Shown: positions 43,254 to 56,119 of the stretch, piece after piece
How the letters are laid out: each line of letters begins with the position of its first letter
Numbering within the stretch: the stretch's first letter is position 1
Made by a program: the position numbers and the translations under genes
Assembly: GCA_004431415.1 (NCBI GenBank)
Contig: QPMI01000102.1
Coordinates: 62,001 to 126,000 of the forward strand
Direction of reading: 5' to 3'
Length of the DNA: 64,000 nucleotides
Source: Cyanophora paradoxa
Taxonomy: Eukaryota; Glaucocystophyceae; Cyanophorales; Cyanophoraceae
The notes under the pieces: generated by a model
The model's database searches: none
What the model was told of the DNA's origin: nothing
What the model saw: only the letters and a program-made list of their open reading frames with translations

Positions 43254-46200
43254 CTAGCTAGAGGGGAACGCGTGGGCGCGCACGGGGGTTCTCGGACTCG
43301 AAGAAGGCCTTCCAGGCGGCGACGTTCTGCGCGACGTCGGCGCAGAAGTCCTTGAAGTGGACGAGGTCGTGCTGCACGCCGATGCAGAACTCCCACGCGA
43401 TCTCCGAGATCCACTCGGGCGCCGGGTTCGCCGGCTTCTCGCCGCCGTGCGCGTGGCCGACGGGCCCGCGCAGCAGCACGTTCCACTCCGAGTCGGAGAT
43501 GTCGCCGGCGTTGCGCATGATCTGGGCGCACATGACGAACGAGAAGATGGTCTTGTGCTGCTCGAAGAGGCCCCGGCAGACGTTGTTGAAGACGTTGACG
43601 GTGATGGTGTCGATGAGGCTCTGGAGGCGGGCCGGGAGGTCGTCCGCCTTCGGGCTGAGGGCGAGGCAGATGTCGAAGAGCTTGATGAAGTAGGTGAGGG
43701 AGAACTGCGCGCAAAGCCGTCACGATCAGAAAACCGCGTCGGGATCGACGGAAAGTCGGGATCGACGGAGAGGCGCACCTGGTACATGGGGTCGATGAGG
43801 GCGAGGTCGGCGATGACGAAGTAGAGGATGGAGCCGCGGTTGGCGACCTTGCGGTAGCCCTCGCGCGCCAGGTTGATGGACTTCTCCGTCTCCTCCGACT
43901 CCTTGACGCGCTGCTGGATGACGCCCGCCGTCAGCTTCGAGTCGGAGAGCGTGTTGATGAGGACGACGTCGTCGAGGATGTTCCCCTCCGACTGCGACAG
44001 GAGCCGCAGGATCTTGTCCTCCAGGTCCTTCAGCTGCTTCTTGTCGCCCGCCATCGTCACGACGAGGTGGTTCTTCTGGTTCTCCAGATCGGGCCGCTCG
44101 AAGCGCACGACGTTGCCCAGCAGCTGGTCCTCCAGGCCTCGGAGCGTCACCGTGAAGTTGATGATCGTCACCTTGATGCAGACCTCGGGGAGGTAGTGCG
44201 GGTTCGCCAGCTTCGTAGTCATGTAGAACTTGAACTTGGGGTCGTACTCGACGTCCGAGTCGCCGACGCGGATGAGCGTGCGGCCGCCCTGCTTGAAGAT
44301 CTGCTTCTGGAGGATGGGCTCGAGCGACGGGTCGAGCTCCTCGCCGATGTCCTCGAGCAGCACGGGCGAGCCGAGGCGGATGGAGGACTCCAGCGTCCGC
44401 AGGAAGTTGGCGTCCGTCATCTTGATGATCTTGAGCCCGTTCTTGCTCTCCATGTTCTTGACCCACTTGTTGGCCTGGCCCTGGGGGTCGATCATGAGCG
44501 GCCAGCGCCGCCCGCGCGTCACGAGGATGCCGTTCTCCGTCGAGAAGTCGTCGGTGGGGAGGCCCCATATGTTCCAGTCGCGCACGACGACGGGGTCCGC
44601 CAGGATCTTGTTCAGGTTGAAGTCCTTCATGACGGGGATGCCCCGCGCCTCGCACTTGGCGACCCAGCCCTCGACGAGCTGCTTCCGGAAGGGCGACGTG
44701 AAGGCCCCGAAGTAGGCGATGCAGGCCGACGAGAGGAAGACGTTGCCGACGAGGTCGTCGATCTGCTGCGTGAGGCTCTGCACGCTCTCCGCCCACCGCA
44801 CCGCCTCGTCCGCCAGCCCGACCGTCAGCTTCTCGGCGCGCTGCAGCCGCTTCTTCGTCGTGTCCTGCGCCTCCTCCAGGCGCCCCTTCTCCTCCTGCGC
44901 GTCCACCAGCGTCTTGGAGAGGTTCTCGACGTTGTCGAGCTCCCTCTGCAGCTGCTCCTGCTTCTCGTCGAGGTCCTTCTGCGCCGCCGCGAGCTTGTCC
45001 TCCATCTGCTTGAGGTTCATCCGCTTCGGCTCGACGACCTTGGCGACGCGGTAGTAGACGTCCATGGCGCGGACCCACAGGCAGAGCGACTTGGCCGCCT
45101 TGGAGACCTTCTCGACGATCTCGGGCTTGAACTGCTCGTCGTCGATGTACTTCTTGACCTTCTTGATGACGGCCTCGGGGATGTTGTCCTTGTCGTACGT
45201 CACCAGCTTGTTCATGAACTGCGTGTCCGAGAGGACCTGCTTCGCCGACGCCCAGTCCGGCTTCTTCTCGAGGAGGATGAGGACGGACTCCATGACCTTC
45301 TGCACGAGCTCCGGCGGCTTCGCGAACGACTTGATCTCGTTGATGTCGTTCTTGTTGAGGCTGTTCAGCGCCTCAATGGCGCCGTTGAGCGCGGGGAGCG
45401 CCTCGTCGAGGTCCTTGCGGGCGTCGTCGGCGAGCACCTTGACCTCCTCGGCCTTCACCTCCACCTGCGCCTTCTCCATGGCGACCACCTTGCTCTTCTC
45501 GTCGGCCTTGGCCTTCTCGACCGTCACGACCTCGAGCAGCTTGGCCGTCTCCGCTGACTTGGTCACGAGGATGGGCTGCAGCTTCTGCAGCTCGCCCTGC
45601 ATCTGCGCCACCAGCGCGTTCGTGTCGTTCAGCTTCGTCAGGCCGTTGTTCAGGCGGTCCCGCGCCGCCGACAGCTCCTCCCGTTTCTCCTCAATCATGC
45701 CCATGTCTGCGGGCGGGCGGGGAAGATCAGAGCGGGAAATGGCGGAACGGGAACCGAATCGCGACACAGGCGCACAGAGGTTGACGAGCTCGAGGTAGGA
45801 CTTGGGCGTGACGTAGAAGCGGCGGCGCAGCTGCTGGTAGAAGAGCGAGGCGCACTCGATGACGTCGTAGTGGATCTCGGCGCACATCTCAGCGAGGGCG
45901 CCGCGCAGCTCCGCGCGGTTGCCGAGCTCCATGTTCGCCAGGAACTTCTTCGAGACGGAGAGGAGCGCATCCTTGGGCCACTCCGAGAACCAGTCGATGG
46001 TGCAGCAGTTGACGAGCGAGGGGAACATGCGGCAGCGCGTGCGGAAGGCCTCGCCGACGGGGGACATGCAGAGGACGATGTGGAGGTTGTCGCGGACGCG
46101 GCTGACGAAGAGGTTGCGGACGTTGTCCCTCGTGTCGGGGATGTCCAGCTTCTTGCAGTGCGGCCGCACGTCGTTGATGATCTTGTCCATCTCGTCCTGG

Positions 46201-49200
46201 GCGAAGAGGTTCGGCACCTCGCCGCTGTTCAGGATGTTGTTGATGTCCTCCAGGAACGTCTCCCGGACGATCTGCGTGTCGGTGAAGAGGAAGGTCACGG
46301 GCTCGCCGAGGACGCCGGCCGTGTTGTACAGCTTCTTGAGGTCCTCCCGGAACTCGTTGTAGCCGTAGCCCTTCGTGAGCTCGATCTGGAAGATCTTGTA
46401 CTCGGCGATGAAGGAGGCGAGGCGGGTGAGCGACTGCTTGCCCGAGCCGCCGACGCCGACGAGCATGGCGTTGCCGCGCGGCTGGCGCAGGATGCGGGAG
46501 ATGCGGGCGATGTGCTCGATGGCGTCGTTGAAGAAGACGAGCTTCATCTCCTTGTTGGCGAGGTTGTACTCGTCGAGGTAGTCCTCCAGCAGGTGCGCGA
46601 CCTTCTTCATGTCCTTGAACTCCTCGTAGTTGCGCTCCTCGCGGGGCACGCCCATCTTGAGGAAGTCGCCGAAGAGCAGCGGCTGCTTTTCGAAGACATC
46701 CTCGTGCGTCCAGCCGAGCTTGAAGATGCGCTTGAGCAGCTCCGCCAGCAGGTTCGTGAAGTAGTTCTTGTCCTCGTTGTTGATGAGGCGGTCGTGGAAG
46801 ACGCGCAGGCACTCGTGCATCCAGAGGCGGACCATCTGGTCCGAGTGCGAGATGACGGTCGGCTTCGCCATGAGGACGCCCTGGAAGACCTTGGAGATGT
46901 CGCGGAGGTTGAAGGTGTAGTGGGACTTGGCGGGGATGGGGAGGAGGTCCTTCGAGATGCGCTCGTAGACCTCGACGGTGGCGTCCACCATGGAGAGGCA
47001 GAGGCCGCGGATGTCGGGCACGAAGACCTCGAAGAAGCCGCCGAGGATGGCCGCGAAGATCTTGCGGAGCGTGTCGTTCGAGGGCGGCGGGATGCACATG
47101 AGGTTGAAGTGCCGGACGAAGCGGGGCGTGAGCGGGTTGCGGCCGCCCCCGGGCGGGCCGCACGCCGCGCAGATCGTCACGTCCTCGATCTTCTTCCAGA
47201 AGAGCTTGTGGCGGTCGTAGAAGCCGCCGAAGTCGAGGAACTGGCGGAGGAGCTCGACGGGCGGCTGCGCGCCGTACACCTCCAGCGCCGGCATGTTCAC
47301 GTCGTCAACGAAGAGGATGACCTTCTTGCCGGGCGGGCCGCCGAGCAGCGTCTTCCGCTTCTTGTCGAGCTTGCCCTCGATGGTCTCCTGCGTCCGCCGC
47401 GAGTCGGTCTGCGCCGAGAAGCCGACCTCGACGGGCTGCCACGCGTGCTTCTCCGAGAGGCGCATGAGCATGTCCTGGATGACGACCGACTTGCCGACGC
47501 CCGTCACACCCGTCACGAGGCACGACTTCTCGATGAGGAAGAGGCGCTCGAGGAAGTAGGCGTAGCGGGTCGTGTCGACGGTCGGCACGAGCAGCTGGAA
47601 GTACGGGACCTCGCGCTTGTACACGAAGTTGGGCACGATCTCGCGCCACTGCTTGAAGGTGCCCGTCGGCACGTCCAGGTAGTAGTCGAACATCAGGTCC
47701 GAGGCGGGCATGTTGATGTTCCCGAAGACGTCGCGCACGGTCGAGTCGAAGCCGAGCATCGAGTCGGCGTCGAAGTTGGCCCCCAGGGACCAGATGTACG
47801 CCATGACGAAGACCTGGGAGACGAGGGGCTTCAGGTCCTCCACGGGCCGCGTGAAGTCGACGCCCTGGCCGTCCGCCACCAGCGCCTTGAAGAGGGCGCA
47901 GAGCGACGTGACGAGGTTGATGTCGACGGAGGGGACGAGCTCCTTGCCCTCCTTGCGGACGTACTGGAGGCCCTTGGGGACCGCCTCGTCGAAGTGCTGG
48001 AGGAGGTGCGCCCGCAGCTCCTCCGGGAACTTGGGGTTGAACTCGGGGAGCCAGGAGAGGACGTAGGGCCGCCAGCCGAGGTCGCTGGGCGTGAGGTAGA
48101 CCATGCCGCAGCGGGAGACGGTGGCCGGCGACGCGACGGCCAGGTCCTGCACCTCGAAGAGCATGCGCATCGTCTTGTTGAGCTTGATGCGCTCGCCGTT
48201 CGCCAGGCAGAGCGTCATGTTGTCGTCCAGCACCGTGTTCATGTTCTCGATCCAGAGGGCGTCGACGGGCCCGTCGAAGACGACCCACTTGCGGTTGTCG
48301 GTCGTGTCGCCGACGACCTCGCGGACGATGGAGGACGCGAGCCCGTCCGTCCACTCGTTCGTGAGCTTGTTGAACTCGCCGTAGAGCTCGCCCATCGTGA
48401 TCGACTTCGGGTTGAGGACGTACGTGAAGACCTTCTGGAAGGCGTCGTTGTCGGAGCCCTGCTCCCGCAGCTTCGTCATCGCCGCCTTGAGCATCTGGTA
48501 GCAGCGGGACTTGCCGCCGCCCGTCGGGCCGACGAGCATGACCCCGAAGCGGACGTTGAACGTCTCGAAGAGCTGGATGACCTTGAGGATGAACGGCTCG
48601 ACGAGCTGCAGGTTGTGCTCCGTGATCGACTCGCGGATGGCGACCTCGAGCTCGCCGTAGTCGTTCGACGGGATGTGCACGCTCGGGAAGAGGTCCGTGA
48701 TGATGTTCTGGAAGAGCGGCAGGTCCTCCGCCAGGAAACGCGGCACGTCTGCGGCGGAGGCGGCGGCAGAGTTAGCCGCAGGTGACCAATGGTGCGAACA
48801 ACGATTATTCGTTCACGCACTCGAGTCGCGGAGGGCGCGGATGAGCACGACGTCCTCGGAGAGGGTCGGGTTGCCGCGCTTCAGGGCGCCGGCCATGACC
48901 AGGACGGACTTGACCTGCCGCATGCCGAAGTCGTAGTGGTCCTGCTGCGAGAGCTGCTCGGAGCAGAGCTTGTACATCTTGACCATCTTCTGGGAGAGCG
49001 TCTTGGCCTCCGCGAAGCCCTCGGCGAAGAGCATGATTTCGGCGATGAGGCCGTAGTCGGGGACCATCATGGAGACGGGCCGGAAGAGGGCCTTCAGGTT
49101 GTCGGGGAGCTCGGTGCGGCCGGCGTAGCCCGGGTTCATCGTGATGAAGACGCCGCACGTGTTCTTGAGGGAGATCTCGGAGCCCTCGAAGGTGAAGCGG

Positions 49201-52200
49201 GTGGCCTTCTGCAGGAGGGCCCGCCGGATGGTGAGGAGCTGCTGCGCCACGACGGAGAGCACCTCGATGTTGATCCGGTTGAACTCGTCGAGGCAGGTCC
49301 ACGAGCCGGCCTGCGCCAGGCCGGCAAAGAGCTTGCCCAGCATCTTGTAGTCGAGCTGGTCCGAGCAGTTGAAGACGACGCACTGGCGCCCGAGGCCCTT
49401 GGCCAGGTCCTTCACCGTCTCCGTCTTGCCCGTGCCGGCCGGTCCGGCCGGCGCCGCGCCGAGCTGCACGTGCAGCGCCCCCGTGATCGTCATGTCTGCG
49501 CGGAGGGGAGCGTGAGCCAGGGCGACGAGACGGCGTGGGGACGAGACGGCGCGGGGGCGGGGCGGGGCGGGGCGGGGCGGGGCGGCGCACAGCAGCGGTC
49601 AGTGAGCGGGGTGATGACGAGGCGGGTCATGGCGCCCATGTACTCGTAGCCGTAGTGGATGACCGAGTTGGACTGGCGCACGAGGAGGTCGTCCTCGTCG
49701 GTGTCCCAGTAGTACCGCAGCTGCATCTGCCACGCGAAGTCGTTGATGGAGGTGATCTTGGAGCGGATCATCGACATGACGATGTCTCGCGCGTGGACGT
49801 CCTGCGTGATGAGCGCGATGATGATGAGGCGCTCGATGGGCGTCAGCTGCCCTCGCACGAGCTCCGCCAGCTTCGTCAGCTGCTGCACGTTCAGGTCGTA
49901 GAACTCCTGCGGGCAGACGGGCGGGCAGCGTCAGCTGGGCGGGTCGGCCCGGGCGGGGGCGCGGCTCGAGCCGCTCGGCCCCACCCACCTGCATGGCGGC
50001 CATCGGGTCGGACGAGGCGAACGCGTCGGCGATGCCCTGGCACCAGTAGACCATGCCCACGGAGACGACGCACTGCGCCGGGTGCTCCCGGATCCACTCC
50101 TCGCGCGGCCGCTTCGGGTAGCTGCGGGAGGGGGGAGGGGGTACGCGTGAGCGGGGGTCCAGAGGAGGGTACGGGCGTAGCGGCTCACTCCTGGACGGCC
50201 TGCTTCATGCGGCGCTTGAGGGACTCGAACATGCTCTTCTCGACCTGGCTGAGCCAGTCCTCGATGTTGCCGCGGGCCTTGAGGTTCTTGCCCAGCTGGA
50301 CCTTCTCGCCCTCGCCGGAGAGCATGTGGAAGATGTCGATCGACTTGGGGTCGTCGCCGAAGTCCAGCTTGTAGATGTCTGCCGCGGCGCCTCAGCGCGG
50401 GAGAGCAAGGGCGGGGCGGCCGCGGCGGCGCACTGTCGAAGCACTTCCGCAGGTGCGGCTGGACCGCCTGCGGGTTCTTCGTCTGCGCCAGGATTTCCAG
50501 GAGCTCGTCGTTGGAGAGGAAGTAGAAGCGGGGGAAGGCCTTGCGCTTCGTCTCCAGGTAGTCCTCCAGCGACTTCTGGATCTTGTCCAGCTTGCCGTTG
50601 TGGCTCTGGAACGTCTCCAGCAGGCCCTTGGCCGTCGTCGCCTTCATCGCGTTGCGCTCGTCGTTCGTGCGCTTCATGATGCCTGCCGAGCGAGGGAGAA
50701 CGCAAGTGAGCAGCGGCGGCGCGGCGAGGGAGGAGGCGGCGGCGCGGCGCACTCTTCCAGGACTTGTCGACGGCGTTGAACATCTTCGCCTCCTGCGGGA
50801 GCTGCTTCTGGATGTCGGGCGCGCCGAAGATGCTCTCAAGGTACATCCACTGCCGCTGGCACGCGAGCCACTCGTCGAGCGTCTCCGACATGAGCCGCAG
50901 CTTGCGCTCCCAGTCCTCCACGTTGGTGCGGAGGGGCGCCACGTAGCGCGAGCCCAGGATCGTCTGGATGGTGACCTGCGACTCCTCGAGCGCGGCGATG
51001 ACCTCGTCGACGCCGCCCAGGATGTAGACCTCCTTGAAGTCCTTGTAGGGCATGGGCACGAACTCCTGGGAGTTCCAGGCGTTCTTGACCTTGGCGAGCA
51101 TCTCCTCCAGCACCGCCTCGTTCGTCGCCTCCGTCGAGACCTGCTCGATCGCCTCCTTGACTGCGGCCGCCCCGTCCGTTAGTCGCTGCGAAGATGGAAG
51201 AACGGATGGGTGGGAACGGGCGCACAGTCCATGACCTTGAGGTTCATGAGGTAGCCGAGGGTGAACTTGTCGTCGCGGACGATGGGCGCCCCGATGGTCC
51301 CCTCGATCTTGCCCCAGTGGCGCTCCTTGAGGGCCGGGTTGCGCAGCGCGTAGACGACCGGCACGGTGTTCTTGAAGGCGACGACCTTGGACTTGAGGAT
51401 GGGGACGACGGGGTTGTCGGGCAGGCCGCGCTCGCACTGCATGACGATCTTGTTGTACTTGGCGACGTGGTTGTTGATCTCGTCGGCGTTGATCGAGTCG
51501 AAGTGCGCGGCGTTCCACTCGGCCGTCATGGCGTCCCAGTCGCGGCGGCCGTGCCACAGGTTGCGCTTCATCTTGATCTCGTCGCCGACCGAGTCGACCT
51601 CCTCGACGCGGACGACGGGGACGTTGAGGACCTGCTGGTAGCGCTCGTACTCCTTCGCCTCCTTCTGCGCTGCGTCGAACGTCTCGCTCAGCTGCTCGAG
51701 GAACTTGATCGCGTCGTCGATGGGCGTGTCGACGTGCTCCAGCTGCGGGTCCTGCGCCGTCTTCGCGATCTCCTCCACGTGCGCCCGCAGGTTCGTGATC
51801 CCCTTGTCGATGTCCTGGCTGAAGCGCTGCGTCTCTGCGACGACGACGACGCGGGCGGCGAGTCAGGAGGGCCGAGCGAGCGGAGCATGGGGCAGCGGCG
51901 GCGGCGGCTATGGCGGCGGGCGAGTGCGCACTCTCCTCCTGGCCGGCTTCGATGACGGAGACGAGGTAGCGGAGCTGGGAGAGGGTCTGCTCGAGCATGT
52001 GGTGGCAGGCCTTGTCGTCGTCCTCGATTTTGACGGACTGCTCGGCCATCAGCTCGTACATGTCCTGCACGGCCTTGAAGCGCGACTGGTACTCGTCGAG
52101 CCGGTCGATCGTCTGCCGCAGGAAGTCGGAGAAGTCGACGAAGAGGGAGACGTTGTCCGGGTTCGAGGCGAGCTTCTCCTGCGCGTTGTTGATCTCCTCG

Positions 52201-54896
52201 AGCAGCTTGTTGTTCTTGTCGCGCGCGAGCTGGGGCAGCAGGATGTGGATCTCCTTCAGGCACTTCTGGGGCGACGGCGTGAGGACCTCCTTCAGCTTCT
52301 TGCTGTCGATGCGGAAGATGCCGATCGACTTGGACGTCTGGATCCTGCGGGGGCGTGAGCGAGGGGCGGGAGCCGGCTCCCGTCGGCGGCGCCGGCGCGG
52401 CGCACCCGTCCACGTCGACCATCTGGGCCTTGTACTTGAGCATCGAGTCCCGGAAGACGTTGAGGGCGGCTTCGCGGAAGCCGTTCTGGATGTCCGTCGC
52501 GGCGTTCTCGAGGAACATGAGCTTGTAGGGCTCGAAGACGAGCACGAACTCGTCGACTTGGCCGTAGTTGTCCGTCAGGTTGTCCTTGATGGACGAGATG
52601 ACCCGCGCGTACTCGTCGTTCTTCTCGATCAGGTCCTTGATCTCGAAGCCCTCGGTCTCCTCCAGCATCCGCTGCTGCTGCCCGTTGATCACGGGCTCGA
52701 TGAAGGGCCGGAGCTCCTCCTGCGCGGCCGCGCGGCGCGGCGTCAGCCCCGCGCGCCAGACCGCTCCGAGCAGGATCGCGAGCGCACGTGGGTCACGAGC
52801 TTGACGACGGAGGAGGCGGTCGTGATGAAGTCGTTGATGACGGCCTCGACAGACTCCATGTACTCCTGGCCCGAGGGCGCCAGCGTGAGCTCGTCGTCCG
52901 CGAAGAGGACCTCGACGAGGTACAGGGGCGAGTAGCTCTTCGCCGCGTCCTGCTGCCCAGCGATCGCGTCCACGCCCTTCTTCGGCTGCTCCTTCTTGCC
53001 CCCCGCCGCCGCCTCCGCCGCCGCCGCCGCAGCCGCCGCCGCCGCCGCCTCCTGCTGCTTCGTGAACTCGACTGCGCCGGGAGCGTCAGCGATGGGAATC
53101 CGAGCGGGGGGCGCTGCTGCGGGCCGCGCCGCGTCGCGCGTGGCGGCGCACTCTCTTCCTTGCGCTTGTTCTCGAAGAGATGCAGCATCTCCGTCGTCGC
53201 GTCGACGACCAGCGCGTGCAGAGTGTCGAGCACCATGTAGTCCGCCAGGCGCATGACTGCGGGAGGGAAAGGGGAGCGGGGAGCGGTGAGCGGAGCGGAG
53301 CGGAAGCCAAGGCACGGCGCCCCCCCCCCACCCCGCCCCGCCCCGCCCCGCCCCGCCCCGCCGCCCCCGCGCCGCGCACAGTTGACTATCTTCTTGTACT
53401 CCTTCCGGAGCTGGGCCATCTGCACGTAGGTCCGCCGCCCGCCGATGCCGCCCGTCGCGCCGAACGCCAGCGACTCGCCCGCCCCCGTGGCGCCCTTGAT
53501 CGGCGGCAGCCGCTGCGAGTACCCCGCGCTCCCGTCGAGCTGCGCGCTCGCCTGAGTGAGCGAGCGAACGAGCGCGGGCGTCGTCCAGGGCGGGGCGGGC
53601 GCTGGGCACCTGGGAGTTCTCGCCGCCCTCGCTCTCCTTCTCGAAGATCTCGAGCGCCTTGTCGCAGGCGCCCTTGACGGAGACGAGGACGCTGTCCTGG
53701 AACGTGAGGAGCTCGTCCAGCGCCTTCTTCTTCTGCTGCTCCTGGACCTTGAGGTACTCCATCAGCGTGAACGTCACCCCGCTCTTGGAGGCCTGCAGCT
53801 TCATCTTGGCGATCTTGGAGCAGAGCTCCCGCACTTCCAGCAGCGACTGGCGGAAGACGGGGTTCAGGATGAAGAGGCTCTTCTCCAGGACGCCCTTGCA
53901 GTGCACGATCTTCTTGTCCCGGATCGTCTTCCGCCAGATCGTGAAGGACTTCCAGGACTGCGGGGCAGAGAAAGAAAGCGCTCAGCGGCGTACGTAAGGA
54001 GCGCTCGGTGGATTCCGGGGCGCACCTTGTACATCCGGAAGAAAGGAATCTCCATGATCAGGCCGAAGAGGTACTGCTCCCTCTTCCACTGGTCCAGCGG
54101 CGTGTAGTCTGCCGCCGGCGTGAGCACGAGGAGCGCAAGAAGAACATGAAAACCGCGCACCCGCTATGCCGTTGACGAAGTGGGTCACGCCGGAGGCGCT
54201 GATCGTGTAGTAGTCGCTCTGGTTGACCTTCGCAAACGGCACGATCTCTAGGTTGTACGGGTTCCAGGTGCCGCCCTTCTGGGCGTGATACGCCACATTG
54301 TTCAGGTAGATGAACTCCGTGTCGCTCTTCGCCTTGCTGAGCACGTCGTCTGCGGGGGCCGGGGGTTAAAAAGGGCGGGCTTGCGAGCGCGCCGGCCTCA
54401 GCGCACAGATGAAGGAGAACTGGTCCCTGCGAGGCGGCTCCGGCGGCTCCGGGCTCGAAGCCGGCGTCCCGCGCGCTCCTGTTTTCCGCTTCTTCTCCGT
54501 GGCATCACCGTCGAACGAGCCGCGGTCGGTGATCAGGCGCTCTGCTGGACCGCCCTCCTTGCGTTTCGCGGTCATCGACATGCTGAAGGGCTCGTGCGGC
54601 GACGGAGAGCGCGGCTGTGCTCGGCTTTGCGGGTTAGCTATCGCTTTGACGAGCGGGTTCGCGCCGCCGGTCCGGTCCGCCTCCCGGGTCTCGTAGACCA
54701 GCCGCGGCCTGAGGGTAGCATTGCCCGCTGGCCGCTGTGGCAGAAGAGGCGCTGCGGGCCCGCCGCCGCGCTTAGCTATTCCTGCTACCAGCGACGGGGG
54801 ACCACGGGTGCCGTATGAGTATAGCCGCGAGAGATTGGCGGATGTTGGGTCTGTATCCAACGGGGCCAGCAAGTGCTGGTCCCCATTCTGCGCCAT
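40860..54896 (-). CDS. Axonemal dynein heavy chain, inner-arm type (DNAH6-like)
   Basis: Start [20 protein letters not shown] at 54896; the tail exon [20 protein letters not shown]-like region lies near 54240-54330. The DHC N2 linker region includes [23 protein letters not shown]1 P-loop [20 protein letters not shown] (about 49400-49460) is followed by [13 protein letters not shown]2 is [15 protein letters not shown] (about 48500-48545), AAA3 [16 protein letters not shown] (47470-47520) and AAA4 [18 protein letters not shown] (46420-46475). Paired coiled coils around the microtubule-binding domain lie at 45.7-44.8 kb, then AAA5-6 and a C-terminal domain with [12 protein letters not shown] (42100-42135). 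It ends [15 protein letters not shown] at TAG 40860-40862. About 20 short introns; one exon is over 3 kb. Single-headed inner-arm dyneins have this size and C-terminus. All four Walker A motifs are intact. The subclass is tentative. Confidence 0.93.
43172..43249 (+). repeat. (AG)n microsatellite in a dynein intron
   Basis: About 39 uninterrupted AG units, read as (CT)n on the coding strand, filling most of a small intron and acting as an extended polypyrimidine tract upstream of its acceptor. Confidence 0.97.
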
Positions 54897-55088
54897 CTCG
54901 GCCTGCCTCGGCCTGCACGCTCCGCGCTCTGAGCGGCTTGCTGTGAGCTTGCACCAGCCTTGTCTACACTAGCATAGCTCGCTGGATGGCCTGCGTGCTG
55001 TCGGTTCTCGGCCGCTTTTGGGCTCTCGCTTCTAAATTAGTGTAGCCCCCCAGCCCAATCTCAAAGTCTCAAAACAGCGAAAGCAGCG
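54897..55088. promoter_or_regulatory. Divergent promoter, dynein / AtpI-like gene
   Basis: 192 bp between two diverging ATGs, with no obvious TATA element. Confidence 0.4.
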
Positions 55089-55827
55089 ATGGAGGCAGCG
55101 TTCGCTGTACCGCTCCCGGCGTCTCGACACCGCTTGGCCTCCGGTGCGCGCCCCGAATGCCCGCGCGCGCGTGCGGGGCGAGGTAACTCGCTGACGCCTC
55201 CCCGCAGGCGCGCCGGTGTACGTGTGCATGCCGCTTGCAGATGCCGATCGGCTGCTGCGGCGCTCCCCCGACCAGCGGCTGCCGCGCGCGATACAGCACC
55301 AGCTGGATCGCCGCTTCGCCCTGGGGCGTCAGCTGCGCGTAGCTAAACGATTGGAGCCCGCATCGTTCACATTCAGCAGCTGCCGCTGCGAGGCGATCGA
55401 GTCCCCGCCGGCCCGCAGCGAGGGCAAGTGGGAGCGCCAGATTCGCGAGGAGGGGGACGCGTTCTACGCGAAGGCGAAGCAGACGTACCTGAAGGACACG
55501 CTCGCGTGCGGAGCGGTCTTCTTCGCGCTCTCCTTCAGCTCCCAATATCCCGAGGAGGTCACCTACAGCTTCCTGTGCGGCGTGGGCCTCGCGGTCGGCT
55601 ACGTCCTGCTCCTCATCCGCAGCGTCGACCGCCTCGGGAAGGACAACTTCCAGCTGTGGACGCTGGGCCGCCTCGCCGTCCTCGCGGCCGGCCTGATCGC
55701 CGTGGACGCGGCCGGGCTCGACTTCTGGGTGGCGTTCCTCGGCTTCCAGACGCACAAGGCGGCGGCCCTGCTGGACCTCTTCCGGACCTTCGTCGCCCTC
55801 GAGTTTGACAAGCCCAACAAGCCTTAG
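55089..55827 (+). CDS. AtpI/CGL160-like plastid ATP-synthase assembly protein
   Basis: The start MEAAFAVPLPASRHRLASG looks like a targeting presequence; exons then change frame near 55180-55210 through a short intron. From 55420 a single exon reads KWERQIREEGDAFYAKAKQT, then four hydrophobic segments: LACGAVFFALSFSS, YSFLCGVGLAVGYVLLLIRS, LAVLAAGLIAVDAAGL and FWVAFLGFQTHKAAALLDLF, ending DKPNKP at TAG 55825-55827. The layout (helix pair, RSVDRLG, helix pair ending FLGFxTxKAA) matches cyanobacterial AtpI and the membrane domain of CGL160, which assist c-ring and CF1CFo assembly in thylakoids. Family fit is good for the second half; the N-terminal exons are uncertain. Confidence 0.65.
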
Positions 55828-56119
55828 CTAGCTGTAGATGTCCTGGATTAGCCACAGAGTAATTCCGCTCGAACTTGAGATTTGTTTGAAGCTTGGACAT
55901 TTCTATTGCCAGCTTCAGTGCACGTCTTGCCGCATCGATGCCTGTGGTTACTCGTGTGCATGCAGCACAATATCGATGAACTGATGATATTCTTACGTAT
56001 ACGAGACTGCTGGGGCGCGCGGGGGCGCGCCGCGGCGCCGACCTACGAGGCTGGACAAGTATTGTGCCGGAAATTATAGCAGAGCACTAGTACTACGGCT
56101 GGAACTTCTAGCCTCGCCC

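Noticed and set aside
45870-48785. 971-codon open frame on the plus strand antisense to dynein
   Set aside because: It is a mirror of the GC-rich dynein codons; its product is Glu/Asp/Arg/Val/Leu-rich without domains, while the minus strand has intact AAA motifs.
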